From positions 124,001-188,000 of the forward strand of contig NZ_JAERMU010000008.1 in the NCBI RefSeq assembly GCF_016756775.1: 64,000 bases of DNA, read 5' to 3'. A program made the translations under genes and the position numbers. Below the pieces are notes generated by a model. That model was not told where the DNA came from. It saw only the letters and a program-made list of their open reading frames with translations, and did no database searches. The stretch comes from Dryocola clanedunensis subsp. sulfonylureivorans. Its GTDB lineage: Bacteria; Pseudomonadota; Gammaproteobacteria; Enterobacterales; Enterobacteriaceae. This document shows positions 25,301 to 33,783 of the stretch, in pieces (the first letter of the stretch is position 1; each line of letters opens with the position of its first letter).

Positions 25301-25557
25301 AAAATGAGTGTTTTTGAGATGAAATTTTATTTCTTTTTTTATTCAATTGGTTAGGCTGGTAAGTTTAATGGTTTCGCTCCGTTAATATTGTACATTTAAA
25401 ATATAGAAGGGATGAGAGCGAGGCGAGAAGAGCTAAGCTGCTGTCCTGAAAGGTTTTCTTTGTGTAAATAGCTTGTTAATTTCAGGCCCATTTCGAGACG
25501 AGCTGACAACAATCTGCTAATGTAAGTGCTCTAAACAGCCATCGTTTCGGAAAATTC

Positions 25558-26781
25558 ATGCTTACAACAATCCTGTATCGCAGCCATATTTGCGACAACG
25601 TTTCGGTTAAATCGCTGGAGGAGATGGTCGCTACAGCCAACCAGCGTAACGGCGATGCGGATGTCACGGGTATTCTGCTGTTCAACGGCACGCATTTTTT
25701 CCAGCTGCTGGAAGGACCCGACGAGAGCGTTTCGACAATTTACCAGCATATCTGCGGGGACCGCCGTCACTACAACCTTGTGGAACTGATGCGCGATTAC
25801 GCCCCTGCGCGGCGGTTTGGTAAGGCTGGCATGGAACTCTTTGATTTAAGGGAGCATGACAAGGACGACGTCCTGCAAACCGTGCTGGATAAAGGCACGA
25901 CAAAATACCAGTTATTCTATGATGACAGGGCGCTACAGTTTTTCCGTACCTTTGTCGAAGCCACTGAAAAAGAAAACTATTTTGAAATTCCCTCCGCTGA
26001 TTCATGGGAGTTTATTGTCGATGATTCTCTTCTGCCGCCCGCGAAGGTGGTCCCGGCGGATTCAGCGGCATGCAGTTTCGCCTTCCAGCCGATTATTGAC
26101 CCGCTTGCCAGGGAGGTGGTGGCGCTGGAAGCACTGCTTCGTACTCCGGACGGTCTTCCCCCGCAGGCCTGGTTTGAGGGGCTGGCGGGTGATGAAATCT
26201 ACAAAGCAGACCTGAACAGTAAAAAAATCGCCTTCGCCATGGCCAGGGACTTAGGGCTTCGGGATCGGACGCTGTCCGTGAATCTATTGCCGATGACGTT
26301 AGTGCACATCCCCGGCGCGGTGGGGTTATTACTGCAGGAAATTGAAGCCAACGGCCTGGTGGCCGAGCAGATTATTGTCGAGTTCACCGAGCGGGAGGTC
26401 ATCTCTCGTCTCGATGCGTTCACCGATGCGGTCAGGCAATTAAAAGCTGCGGGTATCCGGGTTGCGATTGAGCACTTTGGCGAAGGCTTCGCGGGGCTAT
26501 CGCTGCTGGCCCAATTCCAACCTGATAAGATTAAAATTAATCGTGATTTGATCAGGGATGTGCATAAAAGCGGTCCGCGGCAGGCTATTATCCAGGCCAT
26601 CATACGCTGCTGTACTTCTCTTGAAATTACGGTCACCGCCGTGGGCATTGAAAAAGCTGAAGAGTGGATGTGGCTTGAATCTGCGGGGATTTATCAGTTT
26701 CAGGGGCATCTTTTCGCCAGCCCATGTCAGGCTGGCATTCCCGCTATCCGCTGGCCGGAAAAGAAAATCCCTTTCATTTAA
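25558..26781 (+). CDS. bluF: BluF (YcgF), BLUF-EAL blue-light sensor/anti-repressor
   Basis: A 407-aa two-domain protein. Residues 1-95 form the flavin-binding BLUF domain, starting MLTTILYRSHICDN with the light-sensing Tyr and the GILLFNGTHFFQLLEG signature. A degenerate EAL domain follows (EALLR near residue 190; several metal ligands of active phosphodiesterases are not evident). In E. coli BluF does not cut c-di-GMP; in blue light it pulls the repressor BluR from the ycgZ promoter. It is divergent from ycgZ and followed by bluR, the same neighbourhood as in E. coli. Confidence 0.92.
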   Translation: MLTTILYRSHICDNVSVKSLEEMVATANQRNGDADVTGILLFNGTHFFQLLEGPDESVSTIYQHICGDRRHYNLVELMRDYAPARRFGKAGMELFDLREHDKDDVLQTVLDKGTTKYQLFYDDRALQFFRTFVEATEKENYFEIPSADSWEFIVDDSLLPPAKVVPADSAACSFAFQPIIDPLAREVVALEALLRTPDGLPPQAWFEGLAGDEIYKADLNSKKIAFAMARDLGLRDRTLSVNLLPMTLVHIPGAVGLLLQEIEANGLVAEQIIVEFTEREVISRLDAFTDAVRQLKAAGIRVAIEHFGEGFAGLSLLAQFQPDKIKINRDLIRDVHKSGPRQAIIQAIIRCCTSLEITVTAVGIEKAEEWMWLESAGIYQFQGHLFASPCQAGIPAIRWPEKKIPFI

Positions 26782-26854
26782 GCCACCTCAGTCTGGCGGC
26801 CGGCGTGTGCTGGCTGCCGCGCATCATTAATCCTCTCTGCTTGATGAAAAATCC

Positions 26855-26975
26855 TGTACAACCTGGCGTGAACTATCTTTCAGACGCAGCCCTTTGCTAT
26901 GCTTAATCAGCGTAAGATAAGCTGATTATCCGCTCTCCTTCCTTTTGTACAAAAAATTAAATTTGTACAACCTGG
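26855..26975 (+). promoter_or_regulatory. Repeated TGTACAACCTGG boxes upstream of bluR
   Basis: The 12-mer TGTACAACCTGG occurs at 26855-26866 and again at 26964-26975, 109 bp apart, and a further TTGTACAA lies at 26945-26952. These match the TTGTACAA boxes upstream of ycgZ, which suggests that BluR also controls its own gene. Confidence 0.45.
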
Positions 26976-27026
26976 TGAGAATGGTTAGTTTAGGGATCGA
27001 CGTATCAGGTCAGCGTGGGGAGATTT

Positions 27027-27758
27027 ATGGCCTATTACAGTATCGGCGACGTTGCCGAACGATGCGGGATTAACCCCGTTACGCTGCGTGCCTGGCAGCG
27101 ACGCTATGGTTTACTGAAGCCGCAGCGCAGTGAAGGCGGCCATCGTCAATTTGACGAGGAGGACGTCCAGCGTATCGAAGAGATAAAACGCTGGATGCAG
27201 AGCGGCGTGCCGGTCAGTAAAGTCAAAGCGCTGCTGGAAGAGAAAAAGAACCACTCTGATGACAACTGGACATCGCTTCAGGAAGAGATGATGGGCATCC
27301 TGCGCCAGGTGCGTCCCGCGAGATTACGCGCCGCCATTGCGACTCTGGGGCGTGATTATCCAGCGGACGACCTTATCGACCACGTCTTTGTTCCGGTACG
27401 CCAGCGGCTTTGTCTGGAGCAGAATACAGCGCGCGCAATGGGCAGCCTGCTGGACGGGGCGCTGATTAACTATGCGGCGTTGTGTCTGGGCGAATCGCTT
27501 AAAAAAAGTGGGCGCGAGGCGCTGCTGATTGGGTGGGGCACTGAAGATCGTACCCGTCTGTGGCTTGAGGCCTGGCGTCTGTCCAGGCGTGGCTGGCACA
27601 TTGATGTCCTTGCTGAACCGCTGGACTCACCGCGCCCAGAGCTTTTTCCCGGGCAGCACATTTTTGTATGGGCAGGACAGGTGTTGTCACTCCGTCAGCA
27701 GGAACAGCTGGATCACTGGCAGGAGCAGGGATATACGATGTATTGCCACACGGCATAG
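27027..27758 (+). CDS. bluR: BluR (YcgE), MerR-family repressor of the blue-light operon
   Basis: A 243-aa regulator, the length of E. coli BluR. The N-terminal MerR HTH is clear ([39 protein letters not shown]), and the C-terminal half resembles a cobalamin-binding-like domain without the cofactor His motif DxHxxG, as in other BluR proteins. GGGGAG precedes ATG 27027. It represses ycgZ-ymgA-ariR until BluF binds it in blue light. It lies downstream of bluF with 245 bp between them, containing repeated operator-like boxes, so it has its own promoter. Confidence 0.92.
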   Translation: MAYYSIGDVAERCGINPVTLRAWQRRYGLLKPQRSEGGHRQFDEEDVQRIEEIKRWMQSGVPVSKVKALLEEKKNHSDDNWTSLQEEMMGILRQVRPARLRAAIATLGRDYPADDLIDHVFVPVRQRLCLEQNTARAMGSLLDGALINYAALCLGESLKKSGREALLIGWGTEDRTRLWLEAWRLSRRGWHIDVLAEPLDSPRPELFPGQHIFVWAGQVLSLRQQEQLDHWQEQGYTMYCHTA

Positions 27759-27845
27759 TCAGCAATATTTTAACAGCAACCCGGGCTTACAAGTCAGAAT
27801 AGTTACCCGGGCTTTGAAAGATATATTCCCCTTACGTTACGCTTA

Positions 27846-28082
27846 TCAGGAATTTATCTCGCTGGTGCTCAATAAAAATGTCAGGGTTTGCCGATAAATA
27901 TCGACCAGAATGACATTCGTTTCGCTTTCCATCTGCTTCGTCATTATCATCCGCACGTCACGAAGGGTGGCAAAACCTTTCTCGGCCAGCAATTTTTCTT
28001 TTACTGCATTGACCAACGCAGAGTCTGATAAAAACTGCGCAGGAATAGTATGAACAAAACTGTTCACTGAAATATCAGTCAT
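27846..28082 (-). CDS. Additional YmgB/AriR-like small protein
   Basis: A 78-aa protein convergent with bluR. The pattern LVNAVKEKLLAEKGFATLRDVRMIM followed by VILVDIYRQTLTFLLS lines up with the ALLGSAISDILASEGHVTNKTIIL and VIRKTLEIVV segments of AriR, so it looks like a diverged fourth member of the connector family. GAGG lies 9 nt before the ATG. It is separated from the ycgZ operon by the two light regulators, so the light module carries connector genes at both ends. Homology is judged by eye. Confidence 0.65.
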   Translation of the reverse strand: MTDISVNSFVHTIPAQFLSDSALVNAVKEKLLAEKGFATLRDVRMIMTKQMESETNVILVDIYRQTLTFLLSTSEINS

Positions 28083-28270
28083 GCAAAACGATCCTCAAAA
28101 GTTAAATACAATTCAGGGTTGACGGGAAATTATCGGTCAAGGCCGAGGCTAAAAGCAGGCAAAACATTCGTTGCTTTGCCTGCTAAAAAGTCCATTACTT
28201 ATAGTCGATGCTGCATTATTCGTCGGATAATCTCACTGTTTTAAGATAAATCCTGGTACGGCCCGGCGGC

Positions 28271-29269
28271 TTATCGTAAAGGTCTTTGATGGCTCACGAC
28301 CCTGCGCGAGTAGCCACGAAAGCCCAGCATCCCCATGGCGCCTGCCAGAACAGCCTCGATGATCAGCATGAAGAAGGTGAACCAGCTGGCTTTCGCCGTT
28401 GCCGAGGCCGCTTTTTCCCCTGCTTCACGCGCCTTTTGCTCGGCCTGTTTTTTCAGCTCTTCATATTTCGCCCGTGCTGCCTGATAGTTTTTCTCGGCTT
28501 GGTCAACTAGTTGCTGAGCTTCAGCATCAGTTTTGCCGGTGCGGGCAACAATAATATTTTTAAGCGCTTCTTTATCCGCGGCTTCAAAGGTATTGCTGTT
28601 GCGGGACACCAGGCCTTTCACGAAAGCAGTGATGTCTTCCCCCTGGCCCAGCCGATCTTCTGCTCTTTGCCCCTCGTTAGCCGCCTGTTGTTGCAATGCT
28701 TCCGGCTGGAGTTCAGGCTTGCCCGTTTGCCTTAGCGTTGTCAGCAGCTGGTTCTGGAAATCATCAAGGTTGATGTTATTTTCGTCGAGCTTCTCTTTGG
28801 CCATATTGGCAACCGAAGGGGCCGCGGCCGAAAGACCATTCCCCAGCGTTTGTACGCCTGCCCCCAGCACATTAGCTGCGCCGGTGACGGCATAGTTCGC
28901 CATAGCGAGTAAAAAAGCGCTGCAGATTAGTGTGTTGACGCCAAACATCATTACGCCATGCAGGCATCCATCACGGTGGGCCAGATAGCCGCTGAGATAA
29001 CCTCCTGCGGCGATAGCAATCAGCATGCTGATACCGGTCCAGATAGCCGCTCCGGTCGCCACCCCGTCAAGGGGGTTTTGCTCTTTCAGAGGATCGATTG
29101 TTGTTGCACCCACGGCGGTTCCTAACACCATGAGAAGTAGATAAATCACCATGGAAATAACCACACCGGCAAAAATAGCGCTCCAGGAAATACGCTTCAG
29201 TAATGCTCCTCGTGCCGGAATAATTTCGGTTTCATAAGTGCTGGTATCATCAAAGTTACGGTCGGTCAT
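28271..29269 (-). CDS. Membrane protein with central coiled coil, function unknown
   Basis: I do not recognise this 332-aa protein as a named gene. ATG 29269 (MTDRNFDD) follows GGAG; a longer frame is less likely. Three membrane helices lie near residues 28-52, 72-96 and 103-125, then a long polar, helical region (about 140-290) rich in Glu, Gln, Lys and Ala with heptad-like stretches such as ARAKYEELKKQAEQKAREAGEK, and one last helix at 296-318 before a basic tail. The first helices resemble the TIGR04086/YrzE-like membrane family. It could be an envelope-stress or scaffold protein. It is alone in its transcription unit. Confidence 0.7.
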   Translation of the reverse strand: MTDRNFDDTSTYETEIIPARGALLKRISWSAIFAGVVISMVIYLLLMVLGTAVGATTIDPLKEQNPLDGVATGAAIWTGISMLIAIAAGGYLSGYLAHRDGCLHGVMMFGVNTLICSAFLLAMANYAVTGAANVLGAGVQTLGNGLSAAAPSVANMAKEKLDENNINLDDFQNQLLTTLRQTGKPELQPEALQQQAANEGQRAEDRLGQGEDITAFVKGLVSRNSNTFEAADKEALKNIIVARTGKTDAEAQQLVDQAEKNYQAARAKYEELKKQAEQKAREAGEKAASATAKASWFTFFMLIIEAVLAGAMGMLGFRGYSRRVVSHQRPLR

Positions 29270-29558
29270 ATCGAACTCCACGTTTTTGTGATAGCGAAGA
29301 AAGCCCAACGGGAGCTGCGCTTTTATCTGACGCAGCGGACTGTATAAGAATAGTCCTTTAGTTAAATGCCCACCTTAATTGGCTTAAAAAAATGTAGTTA
29401 AGCGGATTGCGGGGAGGGATTTTGACAGTGGGAGTGTTTAATTATTTGAAATATTGCTGAGGTGTTAGACTAAAAGCACTATAACGCCAGTTAATAACCT
29501 GGATTATTTTCTGGCCGCTGAAGTGGATACCTTGCGAGAAGCGAGACGGCATTATTTA
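29270..29558. other. Intergenic stretch without a gene
   Basis: Upstream of the coiled-coil membrane protein gene and downstream of the CDI remnant. I see only a probable promoter region for the leftward gene and no convincing reading frame, repeat or RNA. Confidence 0.4.
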
Positions 29559-29583
29559 GCTGGAGCGGAGAAGCCGCTCCAGC
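29559..29583 (-). terminator. Hairpin after the Ail/OmpX-like fragment
   Basis: A perfect 10-bp stem (29559-29568 with 29574-29583) and a 5-nt loop lie 13 nt beyond the stop of the Ail-like fragment, read leftward, followed by TAAATAAT. It looks like the original terminator of the lost outer-membrane protein gene. Confidence 0.65.
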
Positions 29584-29596
29584 AGCATAAGCTCAC

Positions 29597-29721
29597 TCAG
29601 AAACGATAGCCGATGCCTACGTTGAATCCATTGATAGCGAAGGTATCACCGTCACCGTTCTTATAATCAGAGCCTTCGTAACCAACATCAATAACCAGAT
29701 TATCCATTGGGTTTATTTGTA
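29597..29721 (-). pseudogene. 3' remnant of an Ail/Lom/OmpX-family outer-membrane protein gene
   Basis: Translation of the minus strand to the stop at 29597-29599 gives an end like VQINPMDNLVIDVGYEGS followed by a loop and FNVGIGYRF. This is the last hairpin of an eight-stranded OmpX/Ail barrel, with the terminal Phe that outer-membrane insertion needs. The rest of the gene is missing; at about 29716 the sequence passes into a CdiA fragment in a different frame. A strong terminator follows it. So a deletion or insertion has joined a CDI fragment to the tail of an ail-like gene. Confidence 0.75.
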
Positions 29722-30171
29722 CGCCTGAGCTGTCTGTCGATCAACACCCAACACATCCATTGCATACTGCGTTAGTGCATCCTTCACCTGCTGCTGATTC
29801 TGTGCATCAACACTGGTGATATTCAGCAGATTTGTTATCTGACCGTAGGCATCCGCATACTGCTGACTGGCTTTTGAGTTGTAGTTGCCGGTGGTCTCGT
29901 ATTCACCTTTGGCCGCGATAACTTCCAGCCTTGCTCCGGCACACGCCGCACTTCCGGCATTTCCGTTACCACAGGCATCAATGACCTTCTGGTCACTGGC
30001 GATATCTTTTTCACGCAGCTCGTTCACTGCCTGCTGCGCTTTCTCACGTTCAACCGGATCTTTACTGTTGAGTTTAAGCTTCGCCAGCTCAAGCTCCGTC
30101 TTATCCGACACGCTCAGGAAGTTATTTTCAACTACAGTTCCTACTCTGTGAATGAATTTTTTATCTTGTCT
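29713..30171 (-). pseudogene. Truncated cdiA-CT fragment with VENN motif, no immunity gene
   Basis: An open frame without a proper start that reads RVGTVVENNFLSVSDKTELE and continues for about 130 residues with charged helices and CGNGNAGSAACAGARLEV. VENN marks the border between the conserved part of CdiA and its variable toxin; the text after it is the common cysteine-containing pretoxin linker. The nuclease or other toxin domain that should follow is missing, because the frame stops at 29713 on meeting the Ail-like remnant. It lies directly after the orphan immunity gene of the neighbouring module. It is a dead remnant of a third CDI toxin module. Confidence 0.75.
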
Positions 30172-30176
30172 TCATT

Positions 30177-30419
30177 CTAAAATCCTTTTAATTTAAATAG
30201 CCTGGCAATAACAAAAATAGCGCCAGTGAAACTGCCAATTACACAAGCAATTTTAATAGTTTTCAGAATATCGGCTTTTGTCAAATCGAAAGATCCTGTT
30301 AGCATCCAAACTAAAACGTCTATAGACAAGGCTATACACAGGAAACTAATCACAACCCCCAGCGTACAGGCGATAAAAAGAATCAGCAGGCTTGATACTC
30401 TCTCATTGAAAGGTTTCAT
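30177..30419 (-). CDS. Orphan CDI immunity protein (membrane type)
   Basis: An 80-aa protein with two strong membrane helices (about residues 9-38 and 55-74) and a short basic tail FKLKGF. Its ATG overlaps the stop of the orphan cdiA 3' module (ATGA at 30416-30419), the position of a cdiI gene. A membrane immunity protein would fit a toxin that acts on the inner membrane, and the matching CT is indeed Gly/Ala-rich and hydrophobic. I know no close family. Function as immunity is inferred from position. Confidence 0.7.
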   Translation of the reverse strand: MKPFNERVSSLLILFIACTLGVVISFLCIALSIDVLVWMLTGSFDLTKADILKTIKIACVIGSFTGAIFVIARLFKLKGF

Positions 30420-32596
30420 TTCATTTTATCCTCAATGATTGGTTCGAGTTTTTTTCCGCCATACTCGGAAGAGAAAGATGCTCCTATGTCGCCAAAACTG
30501 CCAGGAATGTTACTCGGTATTACTTCTTTTGAAATACCAAAATCGCCCTTAATCTCAGTATACTGTTGCAGAGTCGGATTATATTTCGGGTCCCATCCAC
30601 CTTTCCACCAGTTTGCCCCAGCATTTACTCCCCATGAGAACCCTTTACCAATGCCATAGCCGACACCCGATCCAGCACCATTGATGAGCGCGCCAGAAAG
30701 TGGATCCTTATCGTCTATCCAATTACCAAATGCTCCACCGGCTGCATTCCAGCCGACAGTACCTGCCAACCCATTGCCCATACTTATAACATTCACCCAG
30801 CCACCAATCGCAGCGTTTGCCGGATCTATCGTGCCATCTGCAAGATAACTAATACCGGCATTTGCTCCAGCGCCAAGTGCCCACATAGCCTGAGCACTTC
30901 CTGGCAGTAAAGCAACTCCGCCCCCCGCAAGCGCCAGACCTACAGCATCACTTTCATTTTTCGCTTTTTGGCACGCTGATCCGGCCGGATTATCGGAACA
31001 ACTCGCCATATCTGCTCCATGCTGACGTATCCATGCCGCTTGTGACTCTTCATTTCCGCCAAACAGGTTATTCTCAACCACCGTCTTCCCGGTCTGCGCC
31101 CCGGCAACGGCATCGGCTGTGCTGTTTCCGGCCAGTCCGCCCGCAAGACCGGCTGCCAGTGTAGCAAGAGCTGAGACGGTTTGCTTCTCCGTTTCGCTCA
31201 GTTCACTGACCGGCTTTCCGTAAGCATTCAGCGCTATCAGTCCGACCAGTTCCCCGGTTGCAGCACCTGCTGCACCCACCAGGGGGCTGTTTTCCTGGGC
31301 CGCGGCGAGGGCGGCGTTCACGACGGCGTGGGCCATCGTTCTGGCAGCCGGGTCGTCAACGCTGTCGGCAATCACTTTGGTTATATACGGGGCGGCACCG
31401 TTGGCGAGTGCTCCGGCTATATCGCCCCCGACCAGCCCCTGTACCGCAGCCGTGGCCGCCTGTATCCCCTGCTGGATGGCGCTGCCGGTGCCATACTTCT
31501 GCATTTCAGCTTTGTAGACATCCGTTTTTCTCAGCTCGTCGGCGCTGAGTTCAGGATGTTTTTCTTTCGCCTTTTCCAGCCCGTTGATATCACCCTGCGT
31601 CCGCGCGATGTCAGCGGCCTGGCTCCCGATTTCCCCAATCAGCTGCGCTTCCTGCAGGCGCCTCTGCTCTTTTTCCTTGTCAAAGATAGGGGAGAGCGTC
31701 TGGTTGGCGTGCTCCACGTCGCGGCTCAGGCTGGCGACGTCCTGGGGCTGGCTGTCCTTGTCCCGGATGGTTATCGTGCCGTTACTCACCGCCGAGCGGG
31801 TCGTCGAGTCCGCGCTGTCGCTGCCGTTAACGCCAACCAGCAGGCTGTTGGCCATGTTGCCGGTGAACTGGTCCGCAATGCTGCCGCCGGTGCTGGCTCC
31901 GATGCTCAGGTGCTCCACCTTATACTCCGCGTGGTTGTTGATATCCCCGAAGCCCAGCGTGCCGGTGTCGAGGCGGTTCTTCTCCGCGCTGCCCGTTGAG
32001 CCAATCACGGCCCCGTTCAGCTGCGTGTGTTCACCCACCGTGATATCAAAGCCGCCGTTACCCGCAAAGATGCCGGTCTGCTCGATAACCGAGTCCCAGG
32101 TGCTGTGCATCTTGTCCAGCGCCAGGTTCACCGAGGCGGAGCCGCCACTCATACTGCCGCTGATGCCGCCGCTGGCGCTGGTCTGCTTCGAATCGTAGCT
32201 GTCGCTGTCCTGCTCGCTGGTCAGAACAAGGCTGCGGCCCACGTCCATCGTCACCCGGCTGCCGCTGACCTGCGCCCCGGTCAGCGCGGTGTCGCGCCCG
32301 CTGACGATGCTGACGCCGCTGCCCGCGTCCAGCGTGGTCTCCGAGTGGGTGGTGCCGTTGCCGCGCTCGTTGCCCCTGCTTTTGTTGCCGCTGGCGTTAA
32401 CGGTAAGGCCGTTGCTGCCCTGGCCGAAGTTAATACCCACGCCCACCGCGCCGCCGTGGCTCTCGTTTTTGCCGTCGAGCCTGCTGGTGTTGACGCCGGA
32501 GTCCAGCAGCACGTCGCGCTTCGCGCCGAGCGTCAGGTCGTTCCCGGCCTGCATGCCCAGCTGGCCGTCGTAGAAGGGATAAGTTTCATAAATCAT
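30416..32596 (-). CDS. Orphan cdiA-CT module (promoterless 3' part of a cdiA gene)
   Basis: A 726-codon fragment. From LQAGNDLTLGAKRD to TVVENN it copies the resident CdiA almost residue for residue, including the pretoxin domain, and it has CAG where the resident gene has the amber stop. After VENN (about 31070) a different toxin region of some 210 residues follows: ESQAAWIRQHGADMASCSDN, then hydrophobic Gly/Ala-rich stretches and a polar end EPIIEDKMK. It lacks signal peptide, TPS domain and FHA repeats, so it cannot be exported as it stands. The first codons are joined to a short copy of the cdiB leader; the ribosome site there is spaced for an ATG in another frame, so it is probably silent. 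Confidence 0.8.
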   Translation of the reverse strand: MIYETYPFYDGQLGMQAGNDLTLGAKRDVLLDSGVNTSRLDGKNESHGGAVGVGINFGQGSNGLTVNASGNKSRGNERGNGTTHSETTLDAGSGVSIVSGRDTALTGAQVSGSRVTMDVGRSLVLTSEQDSDSYDSKQTSASGGISGSMSGGSASVNLALDKMHSTWDSVIEQTGIFAGNGGFDITVGEHTQLNGAVIGSTGSAEKNRLDTGTLGFGDINNHAEYKVEHLSIGASTGGSIADQFTGNMANSLLVGVNGSDSADSTTRSAVSNGTITIRDKDSQPQDVASLSRDVEHANQTLSPIFDKEKEQRRLQEAQLIGEIGSQAADIARTQGDINGLEKAKEKHPELSADELRKTDVYKAEMQKYGTGSAIQQGIQAATAAVQGLVGGDIAGALANGAAPYITKVIADSVDDPAARTMAHAVVNAALAAAQENSPLVGAAGAATGELVGLIALNAYGKPVSELSETEKQTVSALATLAAGLAGGLAGNSTADAVAGAQTGKTVVENNLFGGNEESQAAWIRQHGADMASCSDNPAGSACQKAKNESDAVGLALAGGGVALLPGSAQAMWALGAGANAGISYLADGTIDPANAAIGGWVNVISMGNGLAGTVGWNAAGGAFGNWIDDKDPLSGALINGAGSGVGYGIGKGFSWGVNAGANWWKGGWDPKYNPTLQQYTEIKGDFGISKEVIPSNIPGSFGDIGASFSSEYGGKKLEPIIEDKMK
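31075..32553. repeat. 1,479-bp direct repeat, orphan copy of the cdiA 3' region
   Basis: Colinear with 34660-36138 at a constant offset of 3,585 bp, with no net insertion or deletion and only a few base changes. It covers the end of the FHA region and the pretoxin domain up to VENN. Crossover between the copies would join the orphan toxin to the resident cdiA and delete the segment between. Confidence 0.9.
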
Positions 32597-32956
32597 CCTT
32601 GATTTACTCAATAATATTTAAGAACAGAGTGATGGAATATACGTAAATGTCAGGACCAATAGAATAACATCAGTACTATTCCTGATAAATTAAAGATTAA
32701 TGTTAGCCTCTGTAAACTTATGATTTAATAATTACTGAAGCTTTGAATGCATTATCTGTTGTCTTTTTCAGTAATTCGTATCGAATTTACATGGAATGGT
32801 AACCTAAATATTTTTATCAGCAGCCGTAAGAATGAAACTGAATGAAAACGATATAAATATATTGTGCACTGTTACGCATAATCTTTTTATACCTGTTGAG
32901 ACAAAACTGTGTCCTTCGTAACATGAAATAATCAGTTATACAGACGAAGGAATTAT
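32597..32956. other. AT-rich gap between the orphan cdiA module and the HTH gene
   Basis: About 360 bases of low GC. Its left edge (32590-32608) holds a 20-bp copy of the cdiB leader. The rest has no credible gene. It should contain the promoter of the rightward HTH gene; I cannot point to convincing -35/-10 boxes or a LexA site. Confidence 0.45.
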
Positions 32957-33304
32957 ATGGACCTCTCTGCGCGTCTTTACAAGATCCGTAAGCATAAAGG
33001 ACTCACCCGAAAGATGATGGCCTTGTCTTCAGGCGTAAATCTCAATCAAATCAGACGATACGAAATCGGACTAGCGACGCCATCACTGGAGGCTTTGAAG
33101 AGAATAGCGCAAGCGCTACGGGTGACAGCAGATTCATTAATTTTTGATGAGAGTGAACGTCTGCCGGAGAACGACCTGCTTCTTCAGTTCAGAGCAGTTT
33201 CAGAGATGACGGCAGAACAGCAGTACATTGTTAAGCAGTTGATAGAAGGGATGATCATTAAGTACGAAACGGAAAGGTGGTCATCAAGAATGAAAGGGGA
33301 ATAA
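32957..33304 (+). CDS. XRE-family helix-turn-helix regulator
   Basis: A 115-aa DNA-binding protein. The HTH is at residues 5-58 (ARLYKIRKHKGLTRKMMALSSGVNLNQIRRYEIGLATPSLEALKRIAQALRV in outline; RKHKGLT, SGVNLNQI, YEIG), followed by a helical tail. GAAGGAATT precedes the ATG. It lies 69 nt before a symE-like gene in the same direction, and both are placed between two CDI modules. It may control symE or the CDI genes; there is no direct evidence. Confidence 0.85.
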   Translation: MDLSARLYKIRKHKGLTRKMMALSSGVNLNQIRRYEIGLATPSLEALKRIAQALRVTADSLIFDESERLPENDLLLQFRAVSEMTAEQQYIVKQLIEGMIIKYETERWSSRMKGE

Positions 33305-33373
33305 TGTGCGCAGTGATAACGGGTTGCCGCCCATTACCACCGCTGACCACCATTAACTATGAAGGAGTTAATC

Positions 33374-33736
33374 ATGGCTGAGAACGATTCTAAGTCAGAA
33401 GTCGTCACAACTGAAGTACCAGAGTTAAAAAATCGCCGTTATACCGTGGGTTACATTCGGGACTGGAAAACGCATGAACCTGCCACTTCCATCACGCTTA
33501 AGGGGAACTGGCTAAATGATGCGGGGTTTGCGACCGGGACGCCGCTGAAGATCCGCGTCATGCCCGGTTGCCTGGTGCTCACCGCTCAGGAACCATTACC
33601 CGCACCGCCGCCAGAGCCGGAGATTATGCAGACGCTGAAGAAGGTCTGTAAGCTCCCGATCCGCAAGCAGCGGCAGATCACTGATTTTATTGAGATGATC
33701 ATGGCTAAACGGCCGTCTGTCGGGAAGTGGAGTTGA
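33374..33736 (+). CDS. symE: SymE-family toxin
   Basis: A 120-aa protein of the SymE/SpoVT-AbrB-fold toxin family. ATG 33374 follows AAGGAG (33362-33367). The core RRYTVGYIRDW..PATSITLKGNWLNDAGFATGTPLKIRVMPGCLVLT is the SymE signature. E. coli SymE is SOS-induced, condenses the nucleoid and is kept low by the antisense RNA SymR, which overlaps its 5' end; an antisense RNA could lie at about 33300-33400 here, but I see no certain promoter. SymE-type genes are often found among CDI and Rhs cassettes. A strong bidirectional terminator follows. Confidence 0.85.
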   Translation: MAENDSKSEVVTTEVPELKNRRYTVGYIRDWKTHEPATSITLKGNWLNDAGFATGTPLKIRVMPGCLVLTAQEPLPAPPPEPEIMQTLKKVCKLPIRKQRQITDFIEMIMAKRPSVGKWS

Positions 33737-33749
33737 CGGCTGACAGGCA

Positions 33750-33781
33750 AAAGATCCCAACCAGAAATGGTTGGGATCTTT
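33750..33781. terminator. Bidirectional terminator between symE and cdiI
   Basis: A 14-bp perfect stem (33750-33763 with 33768-33781) with a GAAA loop. It starts with AAAA and ends with TTT, so it can stop transcription from both symE and the convergent cdiI. Confidence 0.9.
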
Positions 33782-33783
33782 GG

